Assembly (NCBI GenBank): GCA_035610835.1
Contig: CM069446.1
Location: forward strand, 2,247,001-2,311,000
Direction: 5' to 3'
From: Ophiura sarsii
Lineage: Eukaryota > Echinodermata > Ophiuroidea > Amphilepidida > Ophiuridae
Length of the DNA stretch: 64,000 bases
In this document: positions 33,430-42,957 of the stretch, piece after piece
Position numbering within the stretch: the stretch's first letter is position 1
Layout of the letters: every line of letters starts with the position of its first letter
Position numbers and translations under genes: made by a program
The notes under the pieces: generated by a model
The model's input: the letters and a program-made list of their open reading frames with translations, nothing else
The model's database searches: none
Told to the model about the DNA's origin: nothing

Positions 33430-34545
33430 CATACGAGGCATTTTGTAAACCCCTCCCTCCCCCGTTTTCGGAAAACGTCCCCTCCCTACCCCCGTTTTCG
33501 GAAAATGCCCACCCCCTCACTACCCCTGTTTTTGGTAAAAGATGGGTAAAATACTAACCCCTTTAACCAAAACCAATGTACTTTCTTTGAAAAATCCCCC
33601 CCCCCACCCTGTTTTTTTAATTTTTTTGGAGCACCCCCTTCCTACCTCCGTTTTTAGTAAACCCCCCTTCCCCTTTGGCTGAAGTATTTTCCCCGGCGGT
33701 TTGGATTAAAAATATGTCCAATCTCCCCACTTAACCTTTTTTGTTTAAAATCCCCCCCCCCCCCCCCCCCCCCCCCCGTTTTCGGAAAACGCCCCACCCG
33801 CTCCCTATTTTCGGAAAACGCCCCTCCATATTCTTTCCGGAATGCCCCCCCCCCCCCCCCCCCCCCCCACTGGCCCCTCCCTATCCCCGTTTTGGTAAAC
33901 GTACCCTTCCCCATTGGCTAAATCATTTTTCGTGCGGTTTGTATTAAAATATGTAACCCCCTCACCTAACCAATGTACTTTTTTTGCTAAACGCCCCCCC
34001 CACCCCCCCCCCCCCCCCCCCCCCCCGCCCCCGTTTTCGGAAAACGCCCCATCCCCTCACTACCTCCGTTTTTGGTAAAATATGGGTAAAATATATACTA
34101 ACCCCCCCTAATCAATTACCTTTTTATGTAAAACACCCAGACCCCCCACCCCTACCCTGTTTTTCGGAACGCCCCCACCCGCCTCCGTTTTTGGTAAACG
34201 CCCCTTCCCCATTAGCTAAAGCATCTTTTCGGGCGGTTTGGAATCAAATATATGTCCAATCCCCCACATAACCAATTTCCCTTGTTTTTGTAAGCCCCAC
34301 TCTCCCCCGTTTTCGGAAAACGTCCCTATTCCCCTCTTCGGAAAACGCCCTACCCCGGCTCCCTATTTTCGGAAAACACCCCACCCCCTCCCTACCCCGT
34401 TTTCGGAAAACGCCCCACCCCTCCCTATTTTCGGAAAACGCCCCACCCCCTCACTACCCCCGTTTTGGGCAATGGGTAACATAACATCCCCCCCCCCCCC
34501 CCCCCCCCATGTTGGTAAACTCCCCCTTCCTCACTGACTAAAGCT
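33430..34545. repeat. C-rich minisatellite built on GTTTTCGGAAAAC
   Basis: Irregular units of ~25-60 bp alternate C-rich stretches with CGTTTTCGGAAAACG, a perfect inverted repeat with one central base. Variants GTTTTTGGTAAA are interspersed. C runs reach ~28-30 bases. Longer super-units with GGTTTGGATTAAAATATGTC recur near 33,698, 33,937, 34,238 and 34,565. Proline-rich ORFs are artefacts. Confidence 0.8.
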
Positions 34546-34990
34546 TCTTTTTTCTTTACGGCCGGTTTGGATTAAAATATGTCCTTCGCCAATTTGGAGC
34601 TGATCAAACTATAATAGAACATGTAGTCAGAATCAGTACAGTGCATTACATACGACCGACCACCACAAAATACGCGAGTTCCGCTCAGTCAACATTCCTT
34701 CCATCCCAAAGTGTAGGTTTACCGGTATCGATATGAAATCTAGATTAACTCGTCCGAAAAGTCGATTAAAATCATTGCAATTGCTCGAAATATTGCACGA
34801 TCGTTTTACTTTGCTTATCGGTAGAATCCATCATGGCGTCCCAAACACTGGAGAAACAGCTGATTTTCATGAAGCAAAATAGCCTCGTTTTCGATTAGTC
34901 TCGAATGTGCGTTTTTGGCGCTAGTGCTGTTATAGCAATAATACGATAGCATTTGGTAGCGTTTACGAACGTTGTATTAGACTTCTCCTT
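34546..34990. other. Unassigned DNA
   Basis: No gene or repeat recognised. Confidence 0.4.
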
Positions 34991-34993
34991 TCG

Positions 34994-35048
34994 TTCCAAT
35001 TGTTTCAATTGTTTCATAAAATAAATGAAACAATTGAAACAATTGGAA
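34994..35048. repeat. Perfect 24-bp-arm hairpin
   Basis: TTCCAATTGTTTCAATTGTT... (34,994-35,017) and its exact reverse complement (35,025-35,048) are separated by a 7-base loop. Further AATTGAAACAATTG copies follow to about 35,130. It could be a small-RNA hairpin or an AT-rich foldback repeat; the simple repeat content favours the latter. Confidence 0.8.
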
Positions 35049-35159
35049 CAATTGGACGGAAAATTGGAACAAAAAATGAAACAATTGAAACAAAAGGAGG
35101 TCCAAATGTTTCAATGGTTTCAATTGTTCCAAATAGAGAAGATTGTTGAAAAAATAGCG

Positions 35160-36088
35160 CAATGCAATTGTTTAATTTATATTAAATATTTATGTGAAAT
35201 ATTTGAACTTCAATGAGTGTCAAGGAACTTCTTTTGACGAGTGTATATACCATGTTAAATTAAAAAATATGGTAACATTATATTGCATTAACCTAGTGAA
35301 ATTTGTCATTTTGACCAGTTTTACTGACCGCAATCAAAAAGTGACTAAGTCCAGCTAATTAATATATGCGTAAATTTTATAAATCCAGATGTGAATGGTG
35401 TATTGCAATCAAACTTGGTATACTGGCTAACTGTATGATACCCAATCTTTTAAACTATAATTTAGTTTCATAAGCTCATTAAATATGCAAATTAGCTTTA
35501 TCTATTCAAGTCATTAAAGGTAGGTGACCCGATCACATTTTCGTAACACAGAATTATTTCAAACATACGGAGATTTTCATATCATATGAAAGCTCGTATT
35601 TTTCTCATCATCATACTGAAATTTGAAGACCTAAATCGGTATAATTACGGAGAAATCGATGAAATAACGTCGAATTATCGCGAATGGTGGTAACCACCGA
35701 TATAGTTTGTGTACTACTCACTGGGTACAGTTCACAGCATCTTGTGCGTCTAAAATAAGAACCATTAGAGCTATGCAACTCAAACTTTGGAACACGACTT
35801 TTTTAAGGATGACCTTTCATGTAGAATAGAAAAATTCAAGTTGAAAATCGGAACATCTACCTTTAATGTAAGCGAGTGGAAAGAGTGGAAATTCACTCGA
35901 AAAGGAAGGGAATGAAACGCAGGATAACCCGATTTAGAGTGGAACATCCACTTTAAAATGAGTGTGAAAGTTAATTTTTCACTCTCAATAGAGTGGAACA
36001 TTGTCATAATCCCCTTTTACTCTCCTAGTGTTTTTCCACTCAAAAACGTGTTTAACTCCTTGAAAGATTGGAAAACCACTCTTTTACA
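35160..36088. other. Unassigned DNA including a dispersed repeat shared with 59.9 kb
   Basis: 35,695-35,825 matches 59,855-59,995 in reverse orientation (shared AAGGATGACCTTTCATGT and AGTAGTACACAAACT). 35,817-35,869 is repeated directly at 36,949-37,001. Confidence 0.5.
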
Positions 36089-36089
36089 A

Positions 36090-36365
36090 TAACCCTAACC
36101 CACCCGGTGGATTTTCCAACGAAATCTTTTTCAAGCGAAAAAAGCACACACAACAAGAGGTGCCACACCCCGGGGTTTGACCCCACGACCTCTCGGTTGG
36201 CGGGCGGACACTCTACCAACTGCGCCACGGGGGAAGCTGTGCTGGGCGAGTGTATTCGCCCAGCTATATAGCCCGGGGCCATTATTTCAGACAAAAACCT
36301 CAGCGCCAGGTGGAACCAGGATGCTGGGAAATGGGATTTCATGGGATCTGGGGCTGTAAGGGTTA
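36090..36365 (-). mobile_element. TA-flanked element carrying a tRNA-like Pol III promoter, copy 1
   Basis: Starts TA-ACCCTAACCCACCCGG and ends GTAAGGGT-TA. On the minus strand it contains TGGCGCAGTTGG (perfect A box) and GGGTCAAACCC (near-perfect B box), with a 9-bp hairpin (GCTGGGCGA...TCGCCCAGC) on the 5' side. The tRNA fold is lost because the anticodon stem does not pair. ~130 bp precede and ~70 bp follow the tRNA-like part, unlike a simple tRNA-headed SINE. Confidence 0.65.
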
Positions 36366-36424
36366 ATCAGGGTAAAATTAGAGAAAAAAAGTGAAAATTA
36401 AAAAGAAGAAAAAAAATCGTTCCA

Positions 36425-36802
36425 TAACCCTAACCCACCCGGTGGATTTTCCAACGAAATCTTTTTCAAGCGAAAAAAGCACACACAACAAGAAGTGCCA
36501 CACCCCGGGGTTTGAACCCACGACCTCTCGGTTGGCGGGCGGACACTCTACCAACTGCGCCACGGGGGAAGCTGTGCTGGGCGAGTGTATTCGCCCAGCT
36601 ATATAGCCGGGGTTTGACCCCACGACCTCTCGGTTGGCGGGCGGACACTCTACCAACTGCGCCACGGGGGAAGCTGTGCTGGGCGAGTGTATTCGCCCAG
36701 CTATATAGCCCGGGGCCATTATTTCAGACAAAAACCTCAGCGCCAGGTGGAACCAGGATGCTGGGAAATGGGATTTCATGGGATCTGGGGCTGTAAGGGT
36801 TA
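36425..36802 (-). mobile_element. Same tRNA-like element, copy 2 with a duplicated core
   Basis: Nearly identical to copy 1, but the 102-bp block with A box, B box and hairpin is present twice (starting 36,507 and 36,609). The outer B box here is GGTTCAAACCC, closer to consensus. ORFs of 167 and 94 residues through it are non-coding. Confidence 0.65.
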
Positions 36803-37046
36803 AGAGAGTAGGCCTACCTTTAATTGGAAGCCGCTTCAAACATAAATTTAAATCAGAATAAAGACATGGTATAAAATTCAAACGTTGTGTTTTGGTTTAA
36901 TAAAATGAGTTCCAATGAGGAATATAAAAATGTTAAATTGCAGAGTGTTCATGTAGAATAGAAAACTTCAAGTTGAAAATCGGAACATCTACCTTTAATA
37001 TGCAAATGAGCAATGTCCGACAAATTTTTTCCCATCGCAAGAGTGA

Positions 37047-37285
37047 TCGGTAACTGCTCACAAAAAGTATCGAAACACTTAGAAATGATCAAATATATAA
37101 CTGCTCGAAAAGGTATGCATTAATCAAAGCAAATAACCAAGTGCATAATTTTGTTCTGCGTATTTTGACACCTCGATCGTTGAGATACGATGTTGCGGAG
37201 CGGAGTTATTGTCATTTCAATGATCGTGGGTCCAGTTTCAAAAGTGACACTCATCCCTATTGAAAATCACGAATGCTCAATTTCT
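37047..37285. mobile_element. One arm of the ACTGCTCACAAAAAG foldback family
   Basis: Matches the left arm of 39,155-39,626 from ACTGCTCACAAAAAGTATCG to CCCTATTGAAAATCACGAAT, but the second arm is absent, so it is a half element or relic. Confidence 0.75.
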
Positions 37286-37692
37286 ATTTCCGCAGTGATA
37301 GTCAAACATTTCACGTCCGGAGGAGTAATAGGGGGAGGAAAAGAACAAGAAGAAAAATCCTCATTGAATACCCGCTTCTCTTAGTGTAATTTCCTCTTTT
37401 TACTCGTTGTTGCTGCTCCAAGCGCCATTTTAACCACAGATTTTTGGGCCGCATCAATGGGTATTTTGGGATTGCTTCGCGGGCCGCAGATAGAGGCCGG
37501 CGGGCCGCAGGTTGCATAAACTTGCTTTATACCTTAGTGGCATTATGTGATAAGATGATCTTTTTTCAGGGTAGCACCATTCAATCAAACTACTGCTTTT
37601 CAATTTAAGTGACTGAAAGCACTATTTTGTATGCAAAAAAACAACAATTTAATTTGTGTCCCTGCAGAGAAGTGATAAGTATCGGTATAGTA
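37286..37692. other. Unassigned DNA with a GGGCCGC-rich patch
   Basis: 37,440-37,515 contains repeated GGGCCGCA and GCGGGCCGCAG, similar to ends of some hAT-type elements. Not assigned further. Confidence 0.35.
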
Positions 37693-37861
37693 TGTTAAAA
37701 ACCTCTTATGCGACGAATAACAAAAACCTCTTATTTTATGGGCCAGTCTGACCTGACTTTCATTTCATTGGATTATTATAAGTGCCCGGTGTAACTGACA
37801 TAAAATAGATTGTTCCATCACACTTCATTTCAATTCATGTTAAGTCAAAGTGTGACCTTAA

Positions 37862-38185
37862 AGGTATATGGGTATGGGATCTTTTCCAGGGGACGCCCTC
37901 AATTCCCCCAAAAAAAATTGGAAGCAGATTTTCTTGCAGATTTACTTTTCTGTTCATAAATCATTAATATATTCCAAGTTAAAGATCGATACAATTCCTA
38001 ATAACCTCAAAATCATGGTTTTAGAGTAAAATTGGATATTTTTTGAAGTAATGAGGAATCGTATCGATCTGTAACTTAGATCTTTATGATTTATGATCAA
38101 AAATGCAAATCTGGAAGAAAATCTGCTGTCATAGTAAAAATCAATGATAGAGGGCGCTACTTGGAAAAGATCACATAATGTGACC
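37862..38185. mobile_element. TTAA-type MITE present only in duplication copy A
   Basis: Begins AGGTATATGGGTATGGGATC after TTAA (37,858-37,861) and ends GATCACATAATGTGACC before TTAT (38,186-38,189). Arms around CTTTTCCAGGGGACGCCCTC and GAGGGCGCTACTTGGAAAAG form a foldback. Same family as 46,947-47,319. The uninterrupted site is visible at ~63,331-63,340 (GTGACATTAT). Confidence 0.8.
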
Positions 38186-38224
38186 TTATGACACGGATAA
38201 AGTTTTTACTATGATATCCACTCA

Positions 38225-38884
38225 TCAGGCACTCAAATATTTGTTGGATACAAACACTCCTAAAGTCATAAACAGCCAACCCAAGTTAATCACTAATACG
38301 CTAGCACCACATGCCACATTATCTTGATCGGTAGTAAAACAAGGCACCTGTAGATCTTGCCCCATCTCATCATTACACATCGTCACATTATCTTGATCTG
38401 AAGTAAAACAAGGCACCTGTAGATCTTGGCCCATCTCATCATTACACATGGTCACATTCAAATCTGTTCCGGACCTTGAGATGGATTGAAAGTTCTGCTC
38501 TGTTGGGTCAAGTGCCCCACCTTGTACATTGGGATTGTGGGTTGAATACGCTCCGTTGTCATCAGCATCCCTCAGGAACAGAATCTGCTCCAGATCGACT
38601 TCCAAATTGTTGTAGGTACATGTATTGGTGCTATCAGTAACATTTATCAAGCGATCAATGAAAGGGCCTCCTTTCAGAACACAGAATATGTTGAATTCTA
38701 CGGTGTATGATTCCAACTCATCACTAACGTATCGCCTTATTACCTTGCCATAAACAATATGTTTGACTTCTTTTGCGATCACAGAGATGGGTTTGGATCT
38801 CCATTCCTTCGTAAGGCTACAAGGTGTTGAGAGTTGGATGGTTGCACACAGCATGAGCAACGCAGATATAATGCGTTTCAACAT
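38225..38884 (-). CDS. CCDC3-like secreted protein, copy A
   Basis: 219 codons, no intron in the coding part. Residues 1-21 form a signal peptide (KR then a hydrophobic ISALLMLCATIQL core), so the product should enter the secretory pathway. The mature part starts CSLTKEW, followed by a V-Y-G-K-V strand, a VEFNIFCVLKGG block, an INVT glycosylation site, a conserved cysteine, ILFLRDADDN, and DPTEQNFQSI. This order resembles the N-terminal domain of CCDC3 (C-x-L-x-x-EW, VYA, VE-x-x-C, FFLRMDEN, DTQEN). The coiled-coil tail of CCDC3 is absent. A 23-residue unit (NVTMCNDEMGQDLQVPCF...) is duplicated in tandem; copy B has one. The C-terminus (~193-214) is hydrophobic, suggesting a GPI signal or membrane anchor. 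A possible splice acceptor (TTTTCAG) lies ~80 bp upstream of the start. Function unknown. Confidence 0.7.
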   Translation of the reverse strand: MLKRIISALLMLCATIQLSTPCSLTKEWRSKPISVIAKEVKHIVYGKVIRRYVSDELESYTVEFNIFCVLKGGPFIDRLINVTDSTNTCTYNNLEVDLEQILFLRDADDNGAYSTHNPNVQGGALDPTEQNFQSISRSGTDLNVTMCNDEMGQDLQVPCFTSDQDNVTMCNDEMGQDLQVPCFTTDQDNVACGASVLVINLGWLFMTLGVFVSNKYLSA

Positions 38885-39009
38885 AACGTACCGGTACTGT
38901 ATATTTGTCTGAATTCAATGGTGGATTCTTTTCTTGCTGGTTGCACCTTGATTCACCTGAAAAGATTCAATCAAATAATAAAAGGTAGACTCCAGTGACT
39001 AATCAGTTC

Positions 39010-42000
39010 ATTCAAGTAGTTTATCAAATCAATGCATCCAAACATCCATCCGGGGTTACTTTTAAGTATAGTATATATTATCAATGCTGCCATCAGGGTT
39101 ACTTAAAGTTATCAATAGATATCAGGAAAACTAACGTAGATTCATGCAGTAAACTAAACTGCTCACAAAAAGTATCGTAACACTTAGAAATGATCCAATA
39201 TATAACGGCTCGAAAAGGTATGCATTAATCGAAGCTAATAACCAAGTGCATAATTTTGTTCTGCGTATTTTGACACCTCAATCGTTGAGATACGATGTTG
39301 CGGAGCGGAGTTATTGTCATTTCAATGATCGTGGGTCCAGTTTCCAAGGTGACACTCATCCCTATTGAAAATCACGAATCTGAACATTCTAAACAGTAAT
39401 GCAAACCTCTTTGTATAGGGTGATTGTCACTTTGGAAACTGGACCCACGACCATTGAAATGACAATAACTCCGCTCTGCAACATCGTATCTCATCGATCG
39501 AGGTGTCAAAATACGCAGAACAAAATTATGCACTTGGTTATTAGCTTCGATTAATGCATACCTTTTCGAGCCGTTATATATTGGATCATTTCTAAGTGTT
39601 ACGATACTTTTTGTGAGCAGTTTAGTTTATCAATGCGGTCATCAGGGGGTATCTCAGGTAGTTTATCAATGTCGTCATTAGGGGTAACTCATGTAGTTTA
39701 TCAATGTGGTCATCAGGGGTAGAACTCAGGTAGTTTATCAATGCAGTCATCAGGGGTAAATCGGGTAGTTCATCAATGCGGAAATAAGCGGTAACTCTAG
39801 TAATTTATCAATGTCTTCATCAGGGGTAACTCGGGTACCGTAGTTTATCAATGTCGTCATCAGGGGTATCTAAGGTAGTTTATCAATGCGGACATCAGGG
39901 GTAACTCAGGTTGTTTATCAATGTCATCATCAAGGGTAACTCAGGTAAATTATCAATGCGGTCATCAGGGGGTAACTCAGGTAGTTTATCAATGTCATCA
40001 TCAAGGGTAACTCAGGTAGTTTATCAATGCGGTCATCAGGGGCAACGCAGGTAGTTTATCAAAGCGGTCATCAGGGGTAAATCGGGTAGTTCATCAATGC
40101 GGAAATCAGCGGTAACATGGGTATAACTCAGGTAGTTTATCAACGTGGTCATCAGGGGTGTAACTCAGGTAGTTTATCAATGTAGTCATCAGGGGTGTAA
40201 CTCAGGTAGTTTACCAATGTAGTCATCAGGGGTAGAATTCAGGTAGTTTACCAATGTCGTAATCAGGGTAGAACTCAGGTAGTTTATCAATGCGGTCATC
40301 AGGGGTAAATCGGGTAGTTCATCAATGCGGAAATCAGCGGTAACTCTGGTAATTAATCAGTGCGGTCATCAGGGGTAGATTAAAGTAGTTGATAAATGTC
40401 GTCATCAGAGGCAACTCATGTAGTTTATCAATGTCATCATCAAGGGTAACTCAGGTAGTTTATCAATGTCATCACCAGGGGTTACTCAGCTAGTTTATCA
40501 ATGCGGTCATCAGGGGTAACTCAGGTAGTTTATCAATGTCATCACCAGGGGTACTCAGGTAGTTTATCAATGCGGTTATCAGGGGTAACTCGGGTAGTTT
40601 ATCAATGTCATCATCAAGGGTAACTCAGGTTGTTTATCAATGCGGTTATCAGGGGTAACGCAGGTAGTTTATCAATGCGGTCATCAGGGGTAACTCGGGT
40701 AGTTTATCAATGTCATCATCAAGGGTAACGCAGGTAGTTTATCAATGCGGTCATCAGGGGTAACGCAGGTAGTTTATCAATGCGGTCATCAAGGGTAACT
40801 CAGGTAGTTTATCAATGCGGTCATCAAGGGTAACTCAGGTAGTTTATCAATGCGGTCATCAGGGGTAACTCAGGTAATGTATCAATGTCGTCATCAGTGG
40901 TAACTCAGGTAATTTAACAATGTCATCAGGGGTAACTCAGGTAGTTTATCAATGCGGTTATCAGGGGTAAATCGGGTAGTTTATCAATGCGGTCATCAGG
41001 GGTAACTCAGGTAATGTATCAATGTCGTCATCAGTGGTAACTCAGGTAATTTAACAATGTCATCATCAGGGGTAACTCAGGTAGTTTATCAATGCGGTTA
41101 TCAGGGGTAACTCAGGTAATTTGCCTAAGCGGTCATCAGGGGTAAATCGGGTAGTTTATCAATGCGGTCATCAAGGGTAACTCAGGTAGTTTATCAATGC
41201 GGTCATCAGGGGTAACTCGGGTAATGTATCAATGTCGTCATCAGTGGTAACTCAGGTAATTTAACAATGTCATCATCAGGGGTAACTCAGGTAGTTTATC
41301 AATGCGGTTATCAGGGGTAACTCAGGTAGTTTATCAATGTCATCATCAAGGGTAACTCAGGTAGTTTATCAATGCGGTTATCAGGGGGTAACTCAGGTAG
41401 TTTATCAATGCGGTCATCAGGGGTAAATCGGGTAGTTTATCAATGCGGTCATCAGGGGTAACTCAGGTAATGTATCAATGTCGTCATCAGTGGTAACTCA
41501 GGTAATTTAACAATGTCATCATCAGGGGTAACTCAGGTAGTTTATCAATGCGGTTATCAGGGGGTAACTCATGTAGTTTATCAATGCGGTTATCAGGGGT
41601 AACTCATGTAGTTTATCAATGCGGTCATCAAGGGTAACTCAGGTAGTTTATCAATGCGGTCATCAAGGGTAACTCAGGTAGTTTATCAATGCGGTCATCA
41701 GGGGTAACTCAGGTAATGTATCAATGTCGTCATCAGTGGTAACTCAGGTAATTTAACAATGTCATCATCAGGGGTAACTCAGGTAGTTTATCAATGCGGT
41801 TATCAGGGGTAACTCAGGTAGTTTATCAATGTCATCATCAAGGGTAACGCAGGTAGTTTATCAATGCGGTTATCAGGGGTAAATCGGGTAGTTTATCAAT
41901 GTCATCATCAAGGGTAACTCAGGTTGTTTATCAATGCGGTCATCAGGGGGTAACTCAGGTAGTTTATCAATGCGGTCATCAGGGGTAACTCAGGTAATTT

Positions 42001-42665
42001 GCCTAAGCGGTCATCAGGGGTAGAACTCATGTAATCAATCAATGTCGTTATCAGGGGTATCTCAGGTAGGTCATCAATGCGGTCATCAGCAGTAACTCAG
42101 GTAATTTATTGATGACTTGGGGAAACTCAGGTAGAGAAGTTTATCAATGTCGTCTTTAGGGGAAGCTCAGTTAGTTTATCAATGCGGTCATCAGGGGTCG
42201 AACTCTTGTAGTTTATCAATGTGGTCATCAGGGGTACTCATTTAGTTTATCCGCGTGGTCATCAGGGGTAGAATTAAGGTAGTTTATCAGTGCGGTCATC
42301 AGGGTAGAACTCAGGTAGTTTATCAATGTCGTCATCAGGGTAGAACTCAGGTAGTTTATCAATGTCGTCATCAGGGTAGAACTCAGGTAGTTTATCAATG
42401 TAGTCATCAGGGGTAACTCAGATAGTTTATCAATGTCATTATCAAGGGTAACTCAGGTAGTTTATCAATGCGGTCATCAAGGGTAACTCGGGTAGTTTAT
42501 CAATGTAGTCATCAGGGGTAACTCAGGTAATTTATCAATGTCGTCATCAAGGGTAACTCAGGTAGTTTATCAATGCGGTCATCAAGGGTAACTCAGTAGT
42601 TTATCAATGGCGTCATCAGGGGTAACTCAGTAGTTTATCAATGCGGTCATCAGGGGTAACCCAGT
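39010..42665. repeat. 35-bp minisatellite, about 90 units
   Basis: The consensus unit is GTAGTTTATCAATGCGGTCA plus TCAGGGGTAACTCAG. Variants (GTCATCATCAAGG, CGGTTATCAGG, AATCGGG) are arranged in recurring multi-unit blocks; for example the run with TAATGTATCAATGTCGTCAT recurs near 40,873, 41,013, 41,221, 41,469 and 41,709. Degenerate units at 39,015-39,140 lie left of an inserted MITE (39,155-39,626). The array ends in the segment shared with 18.2 kb. Confidence 0.9.
39155..39626. mobile_element. Foldback MITE with ~210-bp arms inserted in the minisatellite
   Basis: Left arm from AAACTGCTCACAAAAAGTAT and right arm ending ATACTTTTTGTGAGCAGTTT are near-perfect reverse complements for ~210 bp around a ~45-bp asymmetric centre. 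The interior has no ORF. A half copy lies at 37,047-37,285. Confidence 0.85.
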
Positions 42666-42957
42666 GTAGTCGGTACATTCTTGTCGGTTCACTTTTAGTC
42701 CTCGCCCCTCCAATATGAAAATCTTAGCTACGCCACTGGCAGCCCAAGTACGTGTACGTGTAATAGTATTAGTTCTGACGTCAGAATACAAACAGAGATA
42801 AACTTAACACTTTACTTACTTCCTCCTGGCTTTATTTCCAATCATTTAAACAATATACATGTATAGTCCGCGCTCCTCTGACTATGTGTTGTGTGCCCGG
42901 ATTGTGTGCGTAAAAGGTTTCTCGGTTGTGTATGTAGATTAATATACAGTCATGTAC
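42618..42957. repeat. Duplicated segment flanking the minisatellite (matches 18,172-18,505)
   Basis: After the last 35-bp unit the sequence follows the 18.2-kb copy through TCGGTACATTCTTGTCGGTT and GACTATGTGTTGTGTG to CATGTAC, where the LINE is inserted. Confidence 0.8.

Larger units (their letters stand above)
37693..38970 (-). repeat. Segmental duplication copy A (matches 63,169-64,000)
   Basis: Homology to 63.17-64.0 kb covers the CCDC3-like gene, its 3' flank (AAGTGCCCGGTGTAACTGAC and AACCTCTTATGCGAC) and its 5' flank up to CAATGG at 38,921. Copy A contains a MITE (37,862-38,185) that copy B lacks. Confidence 0.85.

Noticed and set aside
33654..34537. Proline- or glycine-rich proteins
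   Set aside because: Products of C/G homopolymers and CGGAAAACG minisatellite; no start context or complexity.
36090..36803. Telomeric repeat (TAACCCTAACCC)
   Set aside because: Only about two copies at the element edge, and both elements carry the same edge, so it is a terminus and not a telomere tract.
36378..36881. 167-codon minus-strand ORF as a gene
   Set aside because: It is the tRNA-like element read in frame, including its 102-bp duplication; Pol III boxes explain the sequence better.
38225..38884. TIMP/netrin-like domain protein
   Set aside because: The mature N-terminal cysteine is suggestive, but the rest (EW, FLRDADDN, DPTEQN) fits the CCDC3 N-terminal pattern better and the TIMP cysteine spacing is absent.
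39010..42665. CRISPR array
   Set aside because: Units are contiguous 35-bp tandem copies with no unique spacers, in an animal genome context; this is a minisatellite.
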